A stretch of 64,000 nt of DNA from Burkholderia cepacia (GCF_001039005.1 NZ_LDWR01000012.1:1-64000); one strand, 5' to 3'; counted from the first letter of the stretch, positions 1 to 7,543 are shown. The notes: generated by a model not told the origin, from the sequence alone. Translations and numbers: made by a program.

Positions 1-27
1 CATTTCTATCTAGCCACTACAAGCAAA

Positions 28-55
28 ATTATCGATAATTCACGTTATGTCAAAT
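28..55 (+). other. attL: attL: dif-like Xer recombination site
   Basis: The site reads as an 11-bp XerC-type arm (ATTATCGATAA, 28-38), a 6-bp spacer (TTCACG, 39-44) and an 11-bp XerD-type arm (TTATGTCAAAT, 45-55). The arms form the imperfect dyad expected of dif, and the XerD arm differs by one base from the E. coli arm TTATGTTAAAT. The core TTCACGTTATGT recurs exactly at 13163-13174. The repeats bracket a phage gene set, so this is read as the left prophage junction. Which chromosome's dif it might be cannot be told from the window. Confidence 0.72.
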
Positions 56-109
56 AGACGTCGCGCCCGCCAGGCGGCCAACGACGGCTATTTCGTCGTA
101 TCAATCTGA
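50..109 (+). other. Displaced 3' end of the repressor reading frame (joined only in the circular phage)
   Basis: If the two cores recombine, position 13174 of the repressor gene is followed by base 51. The frame then reads codons 50-106, giving the 19-residue tail SNRRRARQAANDGYFVVSI, and stops at TGA 107-109. In the integrated state these codons are cut off from any start codon. The joined reading was worked out by hand from the two junction sequences. That this tail is translated in the excised phage is inference. Confidence 0.6.
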
Positions 110-137
110 CCCGTATTTCCCCCTATCTCGTCCATCC

Positions 138-416
138 ATGCAACGCCGACAACCCACTTATTGGGATTCGGGAAACATGCACATGCTCGACCTGTTTGGG
201 GAGATCGTCGTGACGCTCGACGATATCGCGCAGTGGGTCGCCGCGCTCGCCCCGGCCTACATGGCTAACGAGCGCGCGTTCGAGCGCTACGTGCGCCTCT
301 GGGACGTTGCCGGCAAGGTGCGCGCTGCGAAGGCGGCCGGCACGTTCGAATCCACCATCGAGCGGCACTGCGCCCGCCGCGCGCACCTGGCTCGACGCTT
401 CGGGATCACACCATGA
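138..416 (+). CDS. Small phage protein, rightward, unknown function
   Basis: This 92-residue protein is soluble, mostly helical and charged (central segment LDDIAQWVAALAPAYMANER). I do not recognise a family. It is one of only three rightward phage genes. In the excised circle it lies 28 nt downstream of the end of the extended repressor frame, so it would be the second gene of the repressor operon; in the prophage it faces chromosomal DNA instead. No strong ribosome site precedes ATG 138. An internal ATG at 177 (MHMLDLFGEI) is an alternative start. Its stop overlaps the next start as ATGA. Confidence 0.6.
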   Translation: MQRRQPTYWDSGNMHMLDLFGEIVVTLDDIAQWVAALAPAYMANERAFERYVRLWDVAGKVRAAKAAGTFESTIERHCARRAHLARRFGITP

Positions 417-469
417 AAGACTGGCTCATGCGCGCGTTCGTCACGCTCTGCGAATGGCTGTTTGGCTAA
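413..469 (+). CDS. 18-residue micropeptide after the 92-residue gene
   Basis: ATG 413 overlaps the stop of the preceding gene (ATGA). The frame encodes MKDWLMRAFVTLCEWLFG and stops at TAA. The peptide is amphipathic to hydrophobic with two Trp and could sit at a membrane. A strong terminator follows 28 bp later, so it would close the rightward transcript. Evidence is limited to the coupling overlap and position. A translational artefact is possible. Confidence 0.35.
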   Translation: MKDWLMRAFVTLCEWLFG

Positions 470-496
470 CCACCAGATCCCGACCATCTCGAATGA

Positions 497-524
497 GAAA
501 AGCCCCGCGCGTGCGGGGCTTTTC
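497..524. terminator. Bidirectional rho-independent terminator
   Basis: The perfect inverted repeat GAAAAGCCCCGC / GCGGGGCTTTTC has a 4-base loop and an A-run and T-run on its two flanks. It lies between the convergent rightward micropeptide gene (stop 469) and the last leftward gene (stop 526), so it can end both phage transcripts. Confidence 0.9.
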
Positions 525-525
525 G

Positions 526-588
526 TTAGCGCGACCGCTTGAATCGGCCTTTGCTGTCGCGCTCGCGGCGGCGATGATGCTTTGCCAT
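526..588 (-). CDS. 20-residue, extremely basic micropeptide
   Basis: ATG at 588 is preceded by a strong ribosome site (GGAGG, spacing about 5). The frame encodes MAKHHRRRERDSKGRFKRSR then TAA. Eleven of 20 residues are Arg, Lys or His. This composition suits a nucleic-acid-binding or virion-core peptide; that role is inferred from composition only. It is the final gene of the leftward structural operon and ends two bases before the terminator stem. Confidence 0.6.
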   Translation of the reverse strand: MAKHHRRRERDSKGRFKRSR

Positions 589-599
589 GATGACCTCCG

Positions 600-737
600 T
601 CAGTCGGCAATCCCTAATTTGGCCTCGATACGCGTGAGGCGTTTCTCGACCCCCAAAATGTAGCGAAAGCAGCCCACCGGCACGACCAGTATCTGCACGA
701 TGCTCACGCCGATGGTCAGCCACTGGGCCGGATCCAT
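600..737 (-). CDS. 45-residue single-helix membrane protein
   Basis: The protein has a hydrophobic stretch at residues 5-30 (LTIGVSIVQILVVPVGCF) followed by a charged amphipathic tail (EKRLTRIEAKLGIAD). Its ATG overlaps the upstream stop as TAATG. The small size, single helix and place after a holin-like gene fit a lysis accessory protein or a minor membrane protein of a membrane-containing virion. No family was recognised. Confidence 0.6.
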   Translation of the reverse strand: MDPAQWLTIGVSIVQILVVPVGCFRYILGVEKRLTRIEAKLGIAD

Positions 738-922
738 TACGCGCCCTTGCCTTCCGGGATGAACACCGCGAGCAGCCCGAACAGCGCCGACAACGCGGTG
801 CCGATCGCGCCGACCGTATGCGGGTCAGCACCGTTTGCGATAGCGAGCTGCGAGCCGACGCCCGCGAGCCCGGCGAGCGCCGCGTGCGTGCTCGGTTCCA
901 TCAGTCTTGCGAAAAAGTTCAT
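737..922 (-). CDS. Holin-like small membrane protein
   Basis: From ATG 922 (ribosome site CTGGAG upstream) the product is 61 residues with two hydrophobic segments: AALAGLAGVGSQLAIA near the middle and VGAIGTALSALFGLLAVFIP at the C-terminus. That two-helix hairpin is typical of small holins. A start further upstream (973) is open but would add a charged non-conserved leader and lacks a ribosome site. It sits among other small membrane proteins, several genes downstream of the muralytic enzyme. Confidence 0.55.
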   Translation of the reverse strand: MNFFARLMEPSTHAALAGLAGVGSQLAIANGADPHTVGAIGTALSALFGLLAVFIPEGKGA

Positions 923-944
923 CACGATCTCCAGTTGAACTGCA

Positions 945-1379
945 CTACCACCCCGAACCGTTCCCCGCGTCAAACGTCGGGTCCGGCGTCTGTTTCGGCG
1001 CGAAGTAGCTGCCGTCGATGATGCTCATCAACCAGCCCGCCAGCCCGCCGTTACCACCCGATCCGCCCGATCCACCGATCAGGCCCATCGACAGCCCGTC
1101 AAGCGCGCTCGACGGTGCCGACACAATTCCGTTTGCGAGATTCGCCGCGCCGTCGACGGCCGGTATCCCGGTATCGTTCGGCACGACTGGCGTGCCCGCC
1201 GTCGTCCAGGCGGTCGACGCGCCGTCCGCGATCGCCCCGCCGGCCGCGCTCGCCGCATCCGATATCGAGCTGCCGAGCGACGACAGGCCGCCGCCCACCT
1301 TACGCGCCGCATACCAGAGCAGACCGCCCACGACGACGACCGTCACCGTCACCTCGATCGCGTCGCTTTTCAGGCTCAT
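945..1379 (-). CDS. Virion membrane-associated protein, Gly/Ser/Ala-rich
   Basis: The 144-residue product has an N-terminal transmembrane helix (IEVTVTVVVVGGLLWYAARK, residues 8-27), then a long Gly/Ser/Ala-rich region ending in GSGGSGGNGG. Start ATG 1379 overlaps the upstream stop as ATGA. N-anchored proteins of low complexity are typical of membrane-associated proteins in PM2- and PRD1-like virions. A specific function cannot be assigned. Confidence 0.65.
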   Translation of the reverse strand: MSLKSDAIEVTVTVVVVGGLLWYAARKVGGGLSSLGSSISDAASAAGGAIADGASTAWTTAGTPVVPNDTGIPAVDGAANLANGIVSAPSSALDGLSMGLIGGSGGSGGNGGLAGWLMSIIDGSYFAPKQTPDPTFDAGNGSGW

Positions 1380-1723
1380 ACGTGGAAGCCCCACACGTTC
1401 GCCGTCGACTGCCCCGCCGCGCCCATTGCTGCGATCGCGTCGGCGCCGAGCTGCGCGCTGATATCGTCAGGATTCCAGCTCGTCGACGAATAGACTTGAT
1501 CGACGTTGCCAGCCACGTTGACGCCGCCCGTGTTCGTGCCGAGCGGAAACGTGAGGTTCTGCCAAATCGATCCCGCGTTCGGGCTCGTCGATGCACCGAT
1601 CGGCGCGCCGAGCCCGGCCGCCCCCGACGTTCCACCTCGCGCGCCCTGGAAGTACTTCAGCAGCGCGAAGCCGAGCGCGGCGACGCCGAGCCCGAGCGCC
1701 AGATTGTTGATGGTGTCTTTCAT
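1376..1723 (-). CDS. N-terminally anchored phage protein, unknown
   Basis: The 115-residue protein begins MKDTINNLALGLGVAALGFA, one transmembrane helix followed by a Gly/Ala/Ser-rich and then polar C-terminal domain. Its ATG (1723) overlaps the stop of the lysozyme-like gene (ATGA) and its own stop overlaps the next start. It is probably a minor component of the virion membrane; this rests on context and topology only. Confidence 0.62.
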   Translation of the reverse strand: MKDTINNLALGLGVAALGFALLKYFQGARGGTSGAAGLGAPIGASTSPNAGSIWQNLTFPLGTNTGGVNVAGNVDQVYSSTSWNPDDISAQLGADAIAAMGAAGQSTANVWGFHV

Positions 1724-2349
1724 GCGGTCACCCCGCCCGCGTTCGTGAACCATGCGATCAGGCTCGACATGGAATTCTCGTGCTGACCGTATCCGGCGCC
1801 CGCGAGCGACGCCCAGACGGGCGCGCACTTCGCGATCGCCGCCTGAATGTTGCCGCCGTCGATATCGGGCAGTGCGCCTTTGTTCGAGCAGAGTTGCAGC
1901 GCGAGCGCGTCTTGCGTGGCCGGCGAGAAGTCCATCAGCCCGGTCTGCCCCGAGACGGTCTGGAACGTCGGCCAATTGATCTGGTAGCGCCCGGCTGCCG
2001 TCGAGTTGAACCGTGCGTTGTAGATGCGCGGATGGTGCGAGTAGTCGGAGAACGTGAGCGGGTTCGCGGCCGTCGCGCCAACAAGCACGTTGTATCCGTT
2101 GTCCGTTTCAGCGAGCAACGCCGCGCCGATCTCGCTCTGCGCGATCATGTCGAGGAACGCTTGACGATTTTGGTTCGGATCGCCGCCGGTATAGGTGCCC
2201 GTCATGTCGAGTAAATCTCCTGTTGCACTTCCGATGATGTCGCCCGGCGTGAAGCTGGCCATGTCTTGATCGCCCTGCGATTGCTGCTCCAGATACAGCA
2301 GCGCGACGGCACCTGCGGCCAGCACGAGGAACGGCGCCGCGCTTGCCAT
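1720..2349 (-). CDS. Membrane-anchored GH104 (lambda R-like) peptidoglycan lytic transglycosylase
   Basis: Residues 4-20 form a signal anchor (AAPFLVLAAGAVALLYL). Residues about 60-205 match the lambda R/GH104 pattern: AFLDMIAQSE with the likely catalytic Glu at about 73, GYNVLVG, DYSHHPR, STAAGRYQI, DFSPATQDALALQL, GALPDI, and WASLAGAGYGQ. The enzyme would cleave the glycan strands of peptidoglycan. An N-anchor means it needs no Sec-released holin step, and it could equally be a virion-membrane enzyme used during entry. Start ATG 2349 overlaps the upstream stop (TAATG). The family call is strong; the role (lysis or entry) is open. Confidence 0.88.
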   Translation of the reverse strand: MASAAPFLVLAAGAVALLYLEQQSQGDQDMASFTPGDIIGSATGDLLDMTGTYTGGDPNQNRQAFLDMIAQSEIGAALLAETDNGYNVLVGATAANPLTFSDYSHHPRIYNARFNSTAAGRYQINWPTFQTVSGQTGLMDFSPATQDALALQLCSNKGALPDIDGGNIQAAIAKCAPVWASLAGAGYGQHENSMSSLIAWFTNAGGVTA

Positions 2350-4037
2350 TACGCGATCCGCTGCTGCACTGCGTTGCCGTTTCGGTAGAAACCACCCACG
2401 ACAATGCCTCCCGCAGCTGCCGCCGAATCGCTCGTATAGTTCGGCAACAGTTGACCGATCGCGAACTGAGACACACCTGCCGCCGTGCGGAAGTTGTGCA
2501 CGTTGCAATCCGCGTAAAAGGTCGTGACCGCCGAGCCCGCCGAGCGCTGCATGTACGGTGCGCCGTTGTTATCTTTCAGCGCATCGATCACATAGCTGTT
2601 GGTCGTGCCGGTTGCGAAACTGCGCTGCGCCACCACCCCCGCGCCGGCCGTGGTGTTGTAAATCTTGTCGTCAAACACGCCCGTGTTGTTGTCCGAGCGC
2701 TTCATGATGGTGTTCGGCCAGTTCGGCGTGCCGGCGCGGTTCAGGTACGGCCCGACATAGCTGGTTCCGCTCGTGCTGTTGTCCTGCACTTCGCCGTTGC
2801 AGCCGTAGAACGAGTTGTCGCTGATGTGCGATCGGAATACGCCGTTCGCGATCCCCACGCCATACACGTACTTATTGATCGGGGATCCCCACCACGTGCC
2901 GATCTTGTTTCCGACGATCACGACGTCCTGCGCACTCGATTGCAGGTCGATGCAGTTGAACGTGGTGCCGCTACCGCCCCCGATGTTGCAGCCGGTCATG
3001 ACGAGGTCGCGCCCGTTGAACGCCAAGGCTTGCTGTTTGCCCCCGCCCAGTCGGCACCCGCTCATCCGAATCGATCCCGTGTCCGATCCGCTGGCGTCCG
3101 CCAGCACGGTCATGATCGGCCCGCTTGCGGTCGACAGGTTGAAGAAATCCGACCCGATGAACTCGAATTGCTGCCCCGCCTCCAGCCGCACCGCCGTGCT
3201 GTTGGTTCCGTCGATCTCGAGATCCCAGCAGTAGACGAACCCGGGGAAATTCGACGTGCTGCCGCCCGTGTTTTGCACCAGCAGCCCGTAATTGGCATCA
3301 AGCACGCCGCACCCGAAGGTGCGCAGCGTGTTCACCAGACCATCCAGCACGATGCCGTTGCCGCCGTTGTTCTGGAGATTGAAAACAGAATCCGTCAGCG
3401 TGAGCACGTCCGATCGCGCTGATCCGTCAGCGGGCGCCCACCATTTGAGCGCCTGCGTGCCCTTGATGTTCGTGCCGATCACCGAGCGCAGCAGCACATT
3501 GTTCGTCACGTAGATGTCGAACGCCTGCCATGCCGCATCGATCGTCACGCGCTCGACAGTCATCTGGTTGGTGAGCGCGAGGCGCAGGGCTATGCCGGCC
3601 GTGCGCGTGGCCGTGTTGACGATTGCCACATCGTAGATACCGCAATCGTAGATGCCGGGCGCTGTCGCGCCGTTCCAGTAGATGCTGTCTGCCGTCGCGC
3701 TCGTGAATGCGAACGTCGTGCCGCCGCGCCCCGCCCCTTGCAGCGTCACATTGCTTTTCAACACGCTCAGGGTGCCATCGAATCGATAGTCGCCGAACGG
3801 GAACAGCAGCGTGCCGCCGCCCGCGGCCCCAAGCGCGGCGATCGCTGCGTTGACCGCCGCCGTCAGGTCGTAAGAACGGGTGCGCCCTGCCACGTCGTTA
3901 CGCTGGGCCGGCGTGAGGAAGCCAAACACGCTCACCGCGTCGCCGTTCTTGCTCTGCTGCGTGCGCGCCAGTTCGCCCGTGAGGTTCGGCACGGTCATGA
4001 TATTGGCGTCGCGCAACGCGCGCGTCATGAGGCTCAT
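2349..4037 (-). CDS. Right-handed beta-helix spike protein (pectate-lyase-like fold)
   Basis: This 562-residue protein has a head (residues about 1-45), then a Pectate_lyase_3-type entry segment with AVNAAIAALGAAGGGTLLFP and SNVTLQGAGRGGTTF, followed by about 300 residues of beta-solenoid repeats rich in G-C-N/D turns. The C-terminal 90 residues are a separate beta-rich cap. In tailed phages this fold makes spikes that bind or cleave surface polysaccharide; here it is the best candidate for the receptor-binding vertex spike of a tailless phage. Start ATG 4037 is chosen because it overlaps the upstream stop (ATGA); a longer frame exists but runs into the preceding gene. Confidence 0.8.
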   Translation of the reverse strand: MSLMTRALRDANIMTVPNLTGELARTQQSKNGDAVSVFGFLTPAQRNDVAGRTRSYDLTAAVNAAIAALGAAGGGTLLFPFGDYRFDGTLSVLKSNVTLQGAGRGGTTFAFTSATADSIYWNGATAPGIYDCGIYDVAIVNTATRTAGIALRLALTNQMTVERVTIDAAWQAFDIYVTNNVLLRSVIGTNIKGTQALKWWAPADGSARSDVLTLTDSVFNLQNNGGNGIVLDGLVNTLRTFGCGVLDANYGLLVQNTGGSTSNFPGFVYCWDLEIDGTNSTAVRLEAGQQFEFIGSDFFNLSTASGPIMTVLADASGSDTGSIRMSGCRLGGGKQQALAFNGRDLVMTGCNIGGGSGTTFNCIDLQSSAQDVVIVGNKIGTWWGSPINKYVYGVGIANGVFRSHISDNSFYGCNGEVQDNSTSGTSYVGPYLNRAGTPNWPNTIMKRSDNNTGVFDDKIYNTTAGAGVVAQRSFATGTTNSYVIDALKDNNGAPYMQRSAGSAVTTFYADCNVHNFRTAAGVSQFAIGQLLPNYTSDSAAAAGGIVVGGFYRNGNAVQQRIA

Positions 4038-4834
4038 GCTTTCACCGTTTGCAGGTTGACGGTTGCGCCCGTGGCGGCCGGCGTGGATGCATACCACGCG
4101 GCGCCCGGCGCGTCCGTTTCGTTCCAGAAGTCACCCGGATTCAGCACGATGGCGCCGTTCGCGTAGGCGTCCGCCGCAGCCGGCACGATAGCAACCGGGC
4201 CGGCCGAGCTCGCCGGATTGAAGAATCGCACCGCGCGGCGCGTTGCGTCGGCCGCGAGCAGCACCGCTCCAGTTGCACCGGCCGCGACCACTACCGGCGT
4301 GACCGTGGCAGGCGTAAGCGCGAGCGCCGGCAAGACCGGCACCGTGATATCTGATACGTGCAGCTGAACTGGAACCGGGTTTGCGGTCGTATTGTTGATG
4401 CCGACGTTCGTCGCCGTGAGCGTCGCACCCGACACGGCAACCGTGCCCGTCACCGTCACCGGGAACGGCGATCCAGGCTCGCTGACGATCGCGACCGGCA
4501 CGGGGTTCCCGCTACCGTTTCCGATGTTCACGGTCGTCTGGTTGAGCTGGATATCGATGTCGCCTTGGGTGACGATGAATGCGACGTTGCTGTCCGCGGT
4601 CGTCGAGATTGTCACCGCGACGAAGCCGGCCGCCGGCGTGAGCTTCGCGCCCGCGCCGACGCTTTGCACCGTCTCACGGTTCCCGAACACGTCCGTGAGC
4701 GTGATCGTGAGCACGTTTCCGGCGTCGCTCGACTGCACGTAGAGCGTGCGGCCAGCCATCGCCGCCTGATACCCGGCCTGCTGCCCAGTCGCCGGATTCG
4801 GGTTGACGAGGATCTTTTGCGCGACGGTCTGCAT
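4034..4834 (-). CDS. Probable vertex or penton-associated virion protein
   Basis: The 266-residue product is almost entirely beta-rich with Thr/Val/Asn repeats (TVNIGNGSGNPVPVAIV; VTVTGTVAVSGATLTATNVGINNTTANPVPVQL). It has no membrane helix. The C-terminal 70 residues (RRAVRFFNPA ... LNPGDFWNETDAPGAAWYAS) look like a compact beta domain seen in phage decoration proteins. It lies between the spike gene and membrane-protein genes, which suggests a spike base or penton. Start and stop both overlap neighbours. The role is inferred from composition and position. Confidence 0.6.
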   Translation of the reverse strand: MQTVAQKILVNPNPATGQQAGYQAAMAGRTLYVQSSDAGNVLTITLTDVFGNRETVQSVGAGAKLTPAAGFVAVTISTTADSNVAFIVTQGDIDIQLNQTTVNIGNGSGNPVPVAIVSEPGSPFPVTVTGTVAVSGATLTATNVGINNTTANPVPVQLHVSDITVPVLPALALTPATVTPVVVAAGATGAVLLAADATRRAVRFFNPASSAGPVAIVPAAADAYANGAIVLNPGDFWNETDAPGAAWYASTPAATGATVNLQTVKA

Positions 4835-5394
4835 TACGCGGCCTCCCGCATCAGGAACGGCATCGTCACCGCGAGCGCCGCAATGATCAGGCCGCCGATC
4901 ACGATAGTGCGCTGGTTGCCGGTCTTCGCATCCTGATACGCGGCCGCGACATCGCTGGCCGTCGTGTTCGCCTGCCCGATCACCGCCGTGCTCGCGCTAC
5001 CGTACGCGTCGCGCACGGCGGCGATCGCCTGCGACGTTGCATCGGCGTACGCCTTCTGTGCGCCCTGCGCGCTCGTGAGCACGCCGTTGATCGCGTCTTC
5101 TGCCGTGTGCGCGCTCGCGCTCATGCTGGCCGTGCCGATGTTTTCGATCCCGGCGAGCGCATCGTGCCCGAGCCCGAACGCGGCCGAGATTGCGCCGCCA
5201 TCGAGCTGCTGCACATTCAGCGTCACCGTGCCGCCGCTCGACGCAGTGGCGCCGACGCCGGAACCGACGTTGTTCCGCTGGTCAGCGTTCGTCGTCGTCG
5301 ATGCTGACGACGAGTCCGACGAGCCGCCGCCGTTCGCCGGCACCATCGGCAGGCCGAGTGCGAGCAGCTTGATTTGTTGGGGGTTGCGAATCAT
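4834..5394 (-). CDS. C-terminally anchored helical virion protein
   Basis: This 186-residue protein starts at ATG 5394 (ATGA overlap with the preceding gene, ribosome site AAGGAAC). A Ser/Thr/Gly-rich N-terminus is followed by a long Ala-rich helical region (residues about 85-155) and a C-terminal transmembrane helix (TIVIGGLIIAALAVTMPFL) with a short basic tail. The layout suggests a stalk fixed in the virion membrane. No family is recognised. Confidence 0.6.
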   Translation of the reverse strand: MIRNPQQIKLLALGLPMVPANGGGSSDSSSASTTTNADQRNNVGSGVGATASSGGTVTLNVQQLDGGAISAAFGLGHDALAGIENIGTASMSASAHTAEDAINGVLTSAQGAQKAYADATSQAIAAVRDAYGSASTAVIGQANTTASDVAAAYQDAKTGNQRTIVIGGLIIAALAVTMPFLMREAA

Positions 5395-5801
5395 TGCAGT
5401 TCCTTCCGCATGATGGTTCCGTTCTTGACGTGCCCGGCGACGCGGTATCCCTTGGCGATCGCCTTGCGGATCAGCCCGCGTCGACGCGTCTGGAATGCGA
5501 TGGAGTCGAGCCCGACCGCCTGCGCTTCGATCAACTCGGCGAGCAGGTCCGTGAGGCAGACGCCGGCCGCGCCGGCCGCCGCGGTCACGAACGCTTCGCG
5601 GCCGTGCCGCTCGAGCAGGTACGCGCACACGGGCGCGCCGTCCTGCTCGATCACGAACGCGCGGCCGCTCACCGCCATCCGTTCGAGCGAGTCGATGCCG
5701 CCCGTCGTGTCGTACTGCGCGACCGGCGCCAGCAACGGCAACACCGTCGCAGCGTCGGCTTCGCGCAGCGTCAGCCGCGCTTGCGATGCATCACGAGCCA
5801 C
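5391..5801 (-). CDS. GNAT-fold-like protein in the virion gene block
   Basis: The 136-residue product contains AFVIEQDGAPVCAYLLERHGREAFV, then a helix-rich stretch ending in RRGLIRKAIAKGYRVAGHV, which fits the strand-strand-helix-GYxxxG pattern of small acetyltransferase-like proteins sometimes found beside phage structural genes. The canonical Q/RxxGxG/A acetyl-CoA loop is not clear. GTG 5801, with GGGGTG eight bases upstream, is preferred; GTG 5825 is an alternative. The frame overlaps the preceding gene by about 30 bp. Confidence in the fold is modest. Confidence 0.45.
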   Translation of the reverse strand: MARDASQARLTLREADAATVLPLLAPVAQYDTTGGIDSLERMAVSGRAFVIEQDGAPVCAYLLERHGREAFVTAAAGAAGVCLTDLLAELIEAQAVGLDSIAFQTRRRGLIRKAIAKGYRVAGHVKNGTIMRKELQ

Positions 5802-6028
5802 GCCACACCCCCGATAAGCAGCCACGGCATGAGGTTCGAAAACGAGCCGATCGCAAAGCTATTCGTCGCGCCCGCCACTGCGCCCGCGACCGACGTTCCG
5901 AGGGACGGCGAGCCCGACACGATGAACGAGCCATCGTTGAAGCTGACCGGGTTGTAGTTCGTCGCGCTCGACGGGCCGGCAGATCCGCCCGCGAACGTTA
6001 GTGGAGGCAGAGAGAGTCCGGGGACCAT
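5771..6028 (-). CDS. C-anchored small virion membrane protein
   Basis: The 85-residue product has a Pro/Gly/Ser-rich N-terminal part and a C-terminal transmembrane helix (LMPWLLIGGVAWLVM) ending in the basic tail HRKRG. The ribosome site GGAGG lies inside the end of the upstream gene, so translation is coupled. It matches the pattern of membrane-embedded minor proteins in PM2-like virions. Confidence 0.62.
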   Translation of the reverse strand: MVPGLSLPPLTFAGGSAGPSSATNYNPVSFNDGSFIVSGSPSLGTSVAGAVAGATNSFAIGSFSNLMPWLLIGGVAWLVMHRKRG

Positions 6029-6475
6029 TTACTTTTCCTCCGCGACCGCGAACAGCACGATCCCGATCAGCAGGATCAGCATGAAACCGCCGCCGCCCTG
6101 CTGCACGTAGCCCGGCCCCTGCCCCACCGGATACACGGCACCGTTCGGCGCGCGGTACGTCGGCAACGCCTGACCGGTTGCCGTCAGCCCATGGCTGATC
6201 GAGTCTGCGGCGACGAGCGTCGACAGGCCGCCTTGAACGATCGACGTCCAATCGATATTCGAGCCGCCCGCCTGGAGCTGGCCGAGCGTCTGCGAGCTGG
6301 CCGAAACCGGCGTCGAGTCCGTGACCGTCGCCCAGTTATAGCCGTCGCCTACGCCGCCGCCGTTCACGCCGTACAGCGTCGACAGGTCGGTCGATCCGCT
6401 GCTGTCGCCGCCATACGCCGTCAGTGCAGACGGATCAGCACCGGCTGACCCGTCGTCCATCGTGAAAAGCGACAT
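6029..6475 (-). CDS. C-anchored virion membrane protein
   Basis: The 148-residue protein is mostly Gly/Ser/Thr-rich and has one C-terminal transmembrane helix (FMLILLIGIVLFAVA) followed by EEK. A strong ribosome site (CAGGAGGG) precedes ATG 6475. It is the first gene after the major coat protein in the structural operon. Function unknown; a minor membrane protein is the likely role. Confidence 0.65.
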   Translation of the reverse strand: MSLFTMDDGSAGADPSALTAYGGDSSGSTDLSTLYGVNGGGVGDGYNWATVTDSTPVSASSQTLGQLQAGGSNIDWTSIVQGGLSTLVAADSISHGLTATGQALPTYRAPNGAVYPVGQGPGYVQQGGGGFMLILLIGIVLFAVAEEK

Positions 6476-6508
6476 ACGCCCTCCTGTTGGTTGGTGGACG
6501 TGCGTCGA

Positions 6509-7504
6509 TTAACGCGAAACCGGGTCGACGATCGACTGATACATGCGCAGGTTGAACGGGCCGCCGCTCGTCGTCAGCCGCAGGAACACGTTGTTCGTCA
6601 CGGCCGTGTTGAGCCACTTCTCGCGGAAGCCCTGGAGATCGAAGTCGATCACTGTCAGGCCCGCTTGCGGCACCTTCAGGTAGTCGGTCTGATCGCCCGC
6701 TGCGTCGCTCGGCGCACCTTCCCAGATGATCACGCCCGAGTTGCGCACCTGCATTTTCGTGATCGAGCCGACCGCCTGGACATAGGTCCACGTCACCGTG
6801 CCGTCCGTGATGGACGAACCGGTGCCGGTCGGGCCGCCGGACGACGCCGACGTGCCGGCCGCCGTCACGCGGTACAGGTTGCCGCCGTTCGACGCGAGCG
6901 CGCCAAGCGCGTACGCGGTCGACGCCGCCCATGCGGGGCCGTAGTTCGACTGGTGCAGATACAGCTTCTTGATGATCGCGCCGGCCAGACCCACGGCGAG
7001 CGGGATATCGTTGTCCTGCGCGTTCGGGAACGCCAGCGCCGCGTAGAGCTGCTTGAGCACCATCGGATTTTTCGACGGGTCGTTGAGCTGCGCGAACGCC
7101 TGCATGTTCGAGCCGTTCGGCGCGGACACGTCGACCGTGATTTCAAACGTCAGGGTCTGCATGAGCGCCGAGCAAATCGCCGTGAGCAGCTCCTCGCTGG
7201 TCTGCGCGCTCGCGCCGGATTTCGTCGACGAGCTTTTCGCGTTCTTCCGCGTGAAGTCGAGCAGGATCAGCGTGGTCGGGTTGCTACGGCCTTCGTACAG
7301 GTTCTCTGCCAGCAGGTCGGCGCCCGTCACCGTGAAGAACGGTTTGCCGTTGATCTTGCCGACGATGTTGTCGATCTGCGAGATCACGAGGCCGTTGAGC
7401 AGGTTGATTTTCACCCGCTCGTAGGTCGGGCCGATCGGCATCGTGAGGATGGCGGTCTGACCCGGCGCGATATTCTGGAAATTTACAAGCTGCTCTTTGC
7501 GCAT
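6509..7504 (-). CDS. Major coat protein, PM2 P2-like double jelly roll with an inserted CBM-like domain
   Basis: The N-terminal 130 residues match the P2 coat pattern: IAPGQTAILTMPIGPTYERVKI, then NGKPFFTVTGADL with ENLY. The C-terminal part (VGSITKMQVRNSGVIIWEG ... VPQAGLTVIDF ... YQSIVDP) fits the second jelly roll. Residues about 189-243 (W at 192, Y at 198 and 211, DGT at 234-236, W at 239) look like a carbohydrate-binding-type module of the kind common in phage tail proteins, inserted into the coat. The total length of 331 exceeds PM2 P2 (269) by about the insert. The ribosome site AAGGAA precedes ATG. It would form the capsid shell over the membrane. Confidence 0.85.
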   Translation of the reverse strand: MRKEQLVNFQNIAPGQTAILTMPIGPTYERVKINLLNGLVISQIDNIVGKINGKPFFTVTGADLLAENLYEGRSNPTTLILLDFTRKNAKSSSTKSGASAQTSEELLTAICSALMQTLTFEITVDVSAPNGSNMQAFAQLNDPSKNPMVLKQLYAALAFPNAQDNDIPLAVGLAGAIIKKLYLHQSNYGPAWAASTAYALGALASNGGNLYRVTAAGTSASSGGPTGTGSSITDGTVTWTYVQAVGSITKMQVRNSGVIIWEGAPSDAAGDQTDYLKVPQAGLTVIDFDLQGFREKWLNTAVTNNVFLRLTTSGGPFNLRMYQSIVDPVSR

Positions 7505-7543
7505 GGCGATTCCTTAGGTGTTGATGGGAGTCCCGCGCGCGGG

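Noticed and set aside
50..109. Claim that the repressor tail is a true ssrA-type degradation tag
   Set aside because: It shares AAND and a Tyr but lacks the C-terminal LAA; it is kept only as a possibility within the integration finding.
526..831. 101-codon frame ending at 526
   Set aside because: Only its last 20 codons have a ribosome site and sensible composition; the upstream part overlaps the small membrane protein genes in another frame.
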